Below are positions 5,400 to 8,152 of a stretch of 8,152 bases of DNA, piece after piece. Source of the stretch: Patescibacteria group bacterium (lineage in GTDB: Bacteria; Patescibacteriota; Minisyncoccia; Phycocordibacterales; UBA5272); assembly GCA_030916975.1 (NCBI GenBank), contig JAUPVO010000027.1, forward strand, positions 1 to 8,152. The letters are read 5' to 3'. The notes under the pieces were generated by a model. It worked only from the letters and a program-made list of their open reading frames with translations, ran no database searches and was not told where the DNA came from. The position numbers and the translations under genes were made by a program. Position 1 is the first letter of the stretch. Each line of letters starts with the position of its first letter.

Positions 5400-5987
5400 C
5401 AGATTAAGTATAAACCTCTCTAACTCAATCACAGCATCGCCCTCTGAATCATGGCTTTTAGCTAAAAAGATAAGGTTATCTCCAAAAACTTTTTCCTTGT
5501 TGTTGTCATAGACAAATTTTAATTTGTAATTAAGGGCTCCTATAATACTTTCTACAGGCTCTCCCATCTTAAGAAGTCTGTGATACTCTATCCAAGCATC
5601 TTTCTTATTTTTCCTAATAATTAAATCAGCCAAATGAAAAGCGCTATCCTTAACCTTCTCTTCTTTGCAATCAAAAGAAAAAGCCGCGAAAGAAGAAAGC
5701 TTTTTAAAAGTAGCGTCCAACATATCGAGTTCATCTATAACAAAAATATTCTGGCTATTTTTGATATCTTCCAAATACTTATAAAGGAAGCTCCTTGTTT
5801 CTTCATTATTCCAGTTCTCCATTTTGATTACAAGTTTCCCGCCAAAAATATCTTCTCCCAGATACTGTTTCAATCCAAAAATCCCATCAGACCTCAGATA
5901 CAAATCAACTTTAGAAAAATACTCCCCATATTTATGGTTCAGCTCATTCCTCTTTTTAAAATTATCTCCAACTCTTACTATTAACAT
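5397..5987 (-). CDS. Short HolA-like protein (DNA polymerase III delta subunit-like)
   Basis: The delta subunit opens the beta sliding clamp in the clamp-loader complex. This 196-residue product is much shorter than E. coli HolA (343). Residues 42-91 look like part of the RecA-like domain, with strands LVIKM and NIFVIDELDMLD. Residues 117-159 (FHLADLIIRKNKKDAW, then GEPVESIIGALNYKLKFV) closely resemble the start of the delta collar domain, where the family has F-L-DAL---G---A and EP--IL--L---. The end (AVIELERFILNL) fits the last collar helix. The lid domain between them seems missing and the N-terminal domain is reduced. No Walker motif is expected in delta and none is seen. It starts 22 bases after polA, in the same direction. 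A remote relative with another partner is possible; the match is by eye. Confidence 0.65.
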   Translation of the reverse strand: MLIVRVGDNFKKRNELNHKYGEYFSKVDLYLRSDGIFGLKQYLGEDIFGGKLVIKMENWNNEETRSFLYKYLEDIKNSQNIFVIDELDMLDATFKKLSSFAAFSFDCKEEKVKDSAFHLADLIIRKNKKDAWIEYHRLLKMGEPVESIIGALNYKLKFVYDNNKEKVFGDNLIFLAKSHDSEGDAVIELERFILNL

Positions 5988-6008
5988 AATTCTTGTCCGA
6001 AATTAAAG

Positions 6009-6014
6009 ATTATA
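6009..6014 (-). promoter_or_regulatory. Possible -10 box at the polA stop codon, before the HolA-like gene
   Basis: A perfect TATAAT on the minus strand overlaps the polA TAA stop and lies 21 bases before the ATG at 5987. Unlike the other promoters here it lacks the TGn extension and has only a poor -35 candidate, so it may be chance in AT-rich sequence. Confidence 0.3.
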
Positions 6015-8152
6015 ACTCGTATAAACTTTTTCCAAAAGTTTCATTAACTATTAGCTCAACCTCTGACTTTAAGCCTACTTTCTGAAACACCTTCTCCATA
6101 CATTTTTTAATAATTGTAGCATACTCATCCTGCTTGCTGGTATCGCACTCGAACACTAATTCATCGTGAATCTGAAGTATAATTTTTATTTTATTCTGTT
6201 CTATGTCCTGTTTCAAAGTGTTGTAGCACTCGATCATTCCAAGCCTTATTATGTCTGAAGATGTCCCCTGAATAGGAGCGTTGATTGCTATACGCTCACC
6301 CTGAGCTCTCATAAAAGGTATTTTAGATTTGAGCAAGGGTATATTGCGACGCCTTCCAAAAAGAGTTACTGTATAGCCTTTTTCTGTAGCCTCCTTTTTA
6401 ACTTCATCCAAATACAACATCAAGCCAGTAAAAGTATTTTTAAAATTATCAAAGAACTCTTGAGCGGTAGCTCTATCTGTATTCATGGCATCTTTTAGGG
6501 CGTTCACCCCCATTCCATAAAGTATACCAAAGTTAATAGCTTTGGCTTTGCGCCTCTCTTCATCTGTTATATCTTCTGATTTCTTGTTTAGAACTTCAGC
6601 TGCTACACCACGATGAATATCCGAACTACTTTTGAAAATATTTATAAGATTTTTGTCCATAGAAAGTATTGCAGCACTTCGTAAATCGATCTGAGAATAA
6701 TCAGCCGAGATAAAAACTTTATTCTCACCAGCCACAAAAACTTTTCTAAAAGCTTGACCGAGCTCACTATTACGAGGCAAGTTTTGCATGTTTGGATTCT
6801 CGCAAGAAAATCTTCCCGTAGAGGCTCCAGCCTGAAGGAATCTTGGTCTAACTCTGCCGTCTTCATTAATATAATTGTGTAGTGGTTCTATGTAAGTATT
6901 ATAAACCTTAGAGACCTCACGCCACTTTATAATCTCTGGAACTATATCATGTTCAGAACGTATACTTTCTAACATTTCTACTCCTGTACTCCTCTGACCT
7001 GTTGTTGTTTTTTTAATTTTACTGCCAAGAGAAAGTTTATCATACAGAATGTCTCCAAGCTGTTTTGGGCTAGATATTAAAAATTCTTGTCCTGCTAACT
7101 TATATATATTCTGTTCCAAGTCTTTAATTATTTTTATTATTTTATCTTTTTGTTTCTCTAATTCTTTTTGATCAACCAATATTCCTGCTTCGTGCATATC
7201 TTCAAGAATATCAAAAAGTGGCTCTTCAAAACTTTTATAATAATCTAGCAGGCTGTTATTCTTTAATTCTTCTAGAAGTATTTCTTCTACTTCTTTTGGG
7301 TTTTTACCTTCTTTTATGTTATTAACTTCTTTTATTTTTTCAAAAGATGGGTTAATATATTCGCTCTCCAAAAGCAAACTCATAACCTGCAGCTTTCTTA
7401 ATTCTTTTTCTGTTATCTCTTCTTGAGGCAAATCTATATTAAGCGGCTCTGCTAGATAAGATGCCAGAGAGTCTGATGAGTTTTGAAATACTTTTCTAAG
7501 AGAATGTAATTCATATAGGTTGCACAACTTTTCATATTCAACTTCATCAATATGAAAACCAAAATCTTTTTGAAAATCACCAAAAATACCAAAATCAATA
7601 GGCGCATCTCTTCTGATTGTAGCCAAAGTCTTGGAGAAAAAAGCTTCTTCTTCGCTATTTTTAATACTTTCATAAACCTTACCTTTTACAACTTTCAGAA
7701 CTTCTTCTTCGTTATTTTTTATATTATTATATAAATTCTCAATAGTTTTAAACTCTTTCAAAATCTTAACTGCTGTTTTCTGCCCTACCCCAGACACACC
7801 TTGTATATTGTCGCTCGGGTCACCAAGTAAACCTTTGTAATCTGGAATCTGTTCTGGTAATAGTTCGTATTTTTCTTCAACTTCTTTCTCCCCAAAAATA
7901 CTTATATCACTCCCCTTTTTTAAAGTAAAAACTTTTACATTTTCGTCTATGAGCTGCAAAGTGTCCATATCTCCACTGACTATAGCAATGTTGTATTTGT
8001 CTTTATAATTCTCCGCAATGGTTCCTAGCATATCATCAGCCTCAAACCCTTCCAGTTCGCATATTGGAATATTAAGTGCGCGACAAAAATCTTTAGACTG
8101 ATTAATTTGCGCCTTAAGATCTTCGTCTGTTTTGGCTCTGTGACCCTTAGAT
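6010..8152 (-). CDS. polA: DNA polymerase I (5' end cut by window edge)
   Basis: PolA fills gaps and removes RNA primers and flaps. The frame is open to the right edge (about 714 codons with the stop), so the ATG at 8031 is internal: upstream codons encode KGHRAKTDEDLKAQI and ELEGFEADD, both 5'-nuclease motifs. Roughly 70-80 N-terminal residues are outside. Counting from the edge, the 5' nuclease shows EADD (37-40), GDMD (60-63) and the GDPSDN/GVSGVGQKTA DNA-binding loop (110-127). The polymerase domain shows TGRFSCENPNMQNLPR, motif A DYSQIDLR (484-491, the usual Glu replaced by Asp), motif B with Arg533, Lys537, Phe541 and Tyr545, and motif C IHDE (661-664). Only about 90 residues (221-309) separate the two activities, far fewer than the roughly 195-residue proofreading domain of E. 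coli, and no DxE exonuclease motif is visible. It probably cannot proofread. Confidence 0.97.
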   Translation of the reverse strand, partial: SKGHRAKTDEDLKAQINQSKDFCRALNIPICELEGFEADDMLGTIAENYKDKYNIAIVSGDMDTLQLIDENVKVFTLKKGSDISIFGEKEVEEKYELLPEQIPDYKGLLGDPSDNIQGVSGVGQKTAVKILKEFKTIENLYNNIKNNEEEVLKVVKGKVYESIKNSEEEAFFSKTLATIRRDAPIDFGIFGDFQKDFGFHIDEVEYEKLCNLYELHSLRKVFQNSSDSLASYLAEPLNIDLPQEEITEKELRKLQVMSLLLESEYINPSFEKIKEVNNIKEGKNPKEVEEILLEELKNNSLLDYYKSFEEPLFDILEDMHEAGILVDQKELEKQKDKIIKIIKDLEQNIYKLAGQEFLISSPKQLGDILYDKLSLGSKIKKTTTGQRSTGVEMLESIRSEHDIVPEIIKWREVSKVYNTYIEPLHNYINEDGRVRPRFLQAGASTGRFSCENPNMQNLPRNSELGQAFRKVFVAGENKVFISADYSQIDLRSAAILSMDKNLINIFKSSSDIHRGVAAEVLNKKSEDITDEERRKAKAINFGILYGMGVNALKDAMNTDRATAQEFFDNFKNTFTGLMLYLDEVKKEATEKGYTVTLFGRRRNIPLLKSKIPFMRAQGERIAINAPIQGTSSDIIRLGMIECYNTLKQDIEQNKIKIILQIHDELVFECDTSKQDEYATIIKKCMEKVFQKVGLKSEVELIVNETFGKSLYEL

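Noticed and set aside
5634..6006. Plus-strand open frames opposite the HolA-like gene
   Set aside because: Their products are low-complexity Ile/Phe/Lys-rich sequences with no motif, while the minus frame resembles the delta subunit.
8029..8031. ATG at 8031 as the polA start
   Set aside because: Forty in-frame codons upstream encode conserved 5'-nuclease sequence, so the gene continues past the window edge.

Overview
The window looks like a piece of a Patescibacteria (CPR) chromosome, most likely the Parcubacteria side; this is inferred from protein style, not proven. Signs are the AT-rich sequence (roughly a third G+C by eye), very tight gene packing, a Mur ligase lacking its N-terminal domain, a DNA polymerase I with almost no proofreading domain, a very short HolA-like protein, and several promoters that sit directly on the start codon. 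TGA is used as a normal stop (the HolA-like gene ends in TGA) and no gene needs TGA read as an amino acid, so the code is standard table 11 and not the Gly-TGA code of Gracilibacteria/SR1.

Layout. Positions 1-258 (minus) hold rpsT (ribosomal protein S20), cut by the left edge. A 203-base divergent region follows, with a minus-strand terminator-like hairpin and a plus-strand promoter. On the plus strand come ruvA (462-1025) and, 17 bases later, an unusual gene (1043-2185) joining four HEAT-type repeats to a C-terminal domain with kinase-like HGHxHxxN and DFD motifs. A second plus-strand unit starts from an apparently leaderless promoter and contains a MurE-like ligase (2253-3521) and mutM (3523-4422), one base apart. 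mutM faces a small membrane protein gene (4483-5004, minus) across a 20-base tandem repeat. A divergent promoter pair then serves the membrane protein gene and a tRNA-Lys(TTT) gene (5098-5173, plus). The rest is on the minus strand, read right to left: polA (8152-6010, 5' end outside the window), a short HolA-like gene (5987-5397) and a 66-residue single-span membrane protein (5384-5184).

Functions. Much of the window is DNA maintenance: Holliday-junction handling (RuvA), oxidised-base excision (MutM), gap filling and flap or primer removal (PolA), and possibly clamp loading (HolA-like). The MurE-like ligase points to cell-wall peptide synthesis, while rpsT and tRNA-Lys are translation genes.

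The most notable observations are the HEAT/kinase-like fusion with its recently duplicated repeats, and the repeated TGnTATAAT promoter placed 6-18 bases before ATG, in one case built from the stop codon of the gene upstream. I see no CRISPR array, insertion sequence, phage gene or other mobile element.
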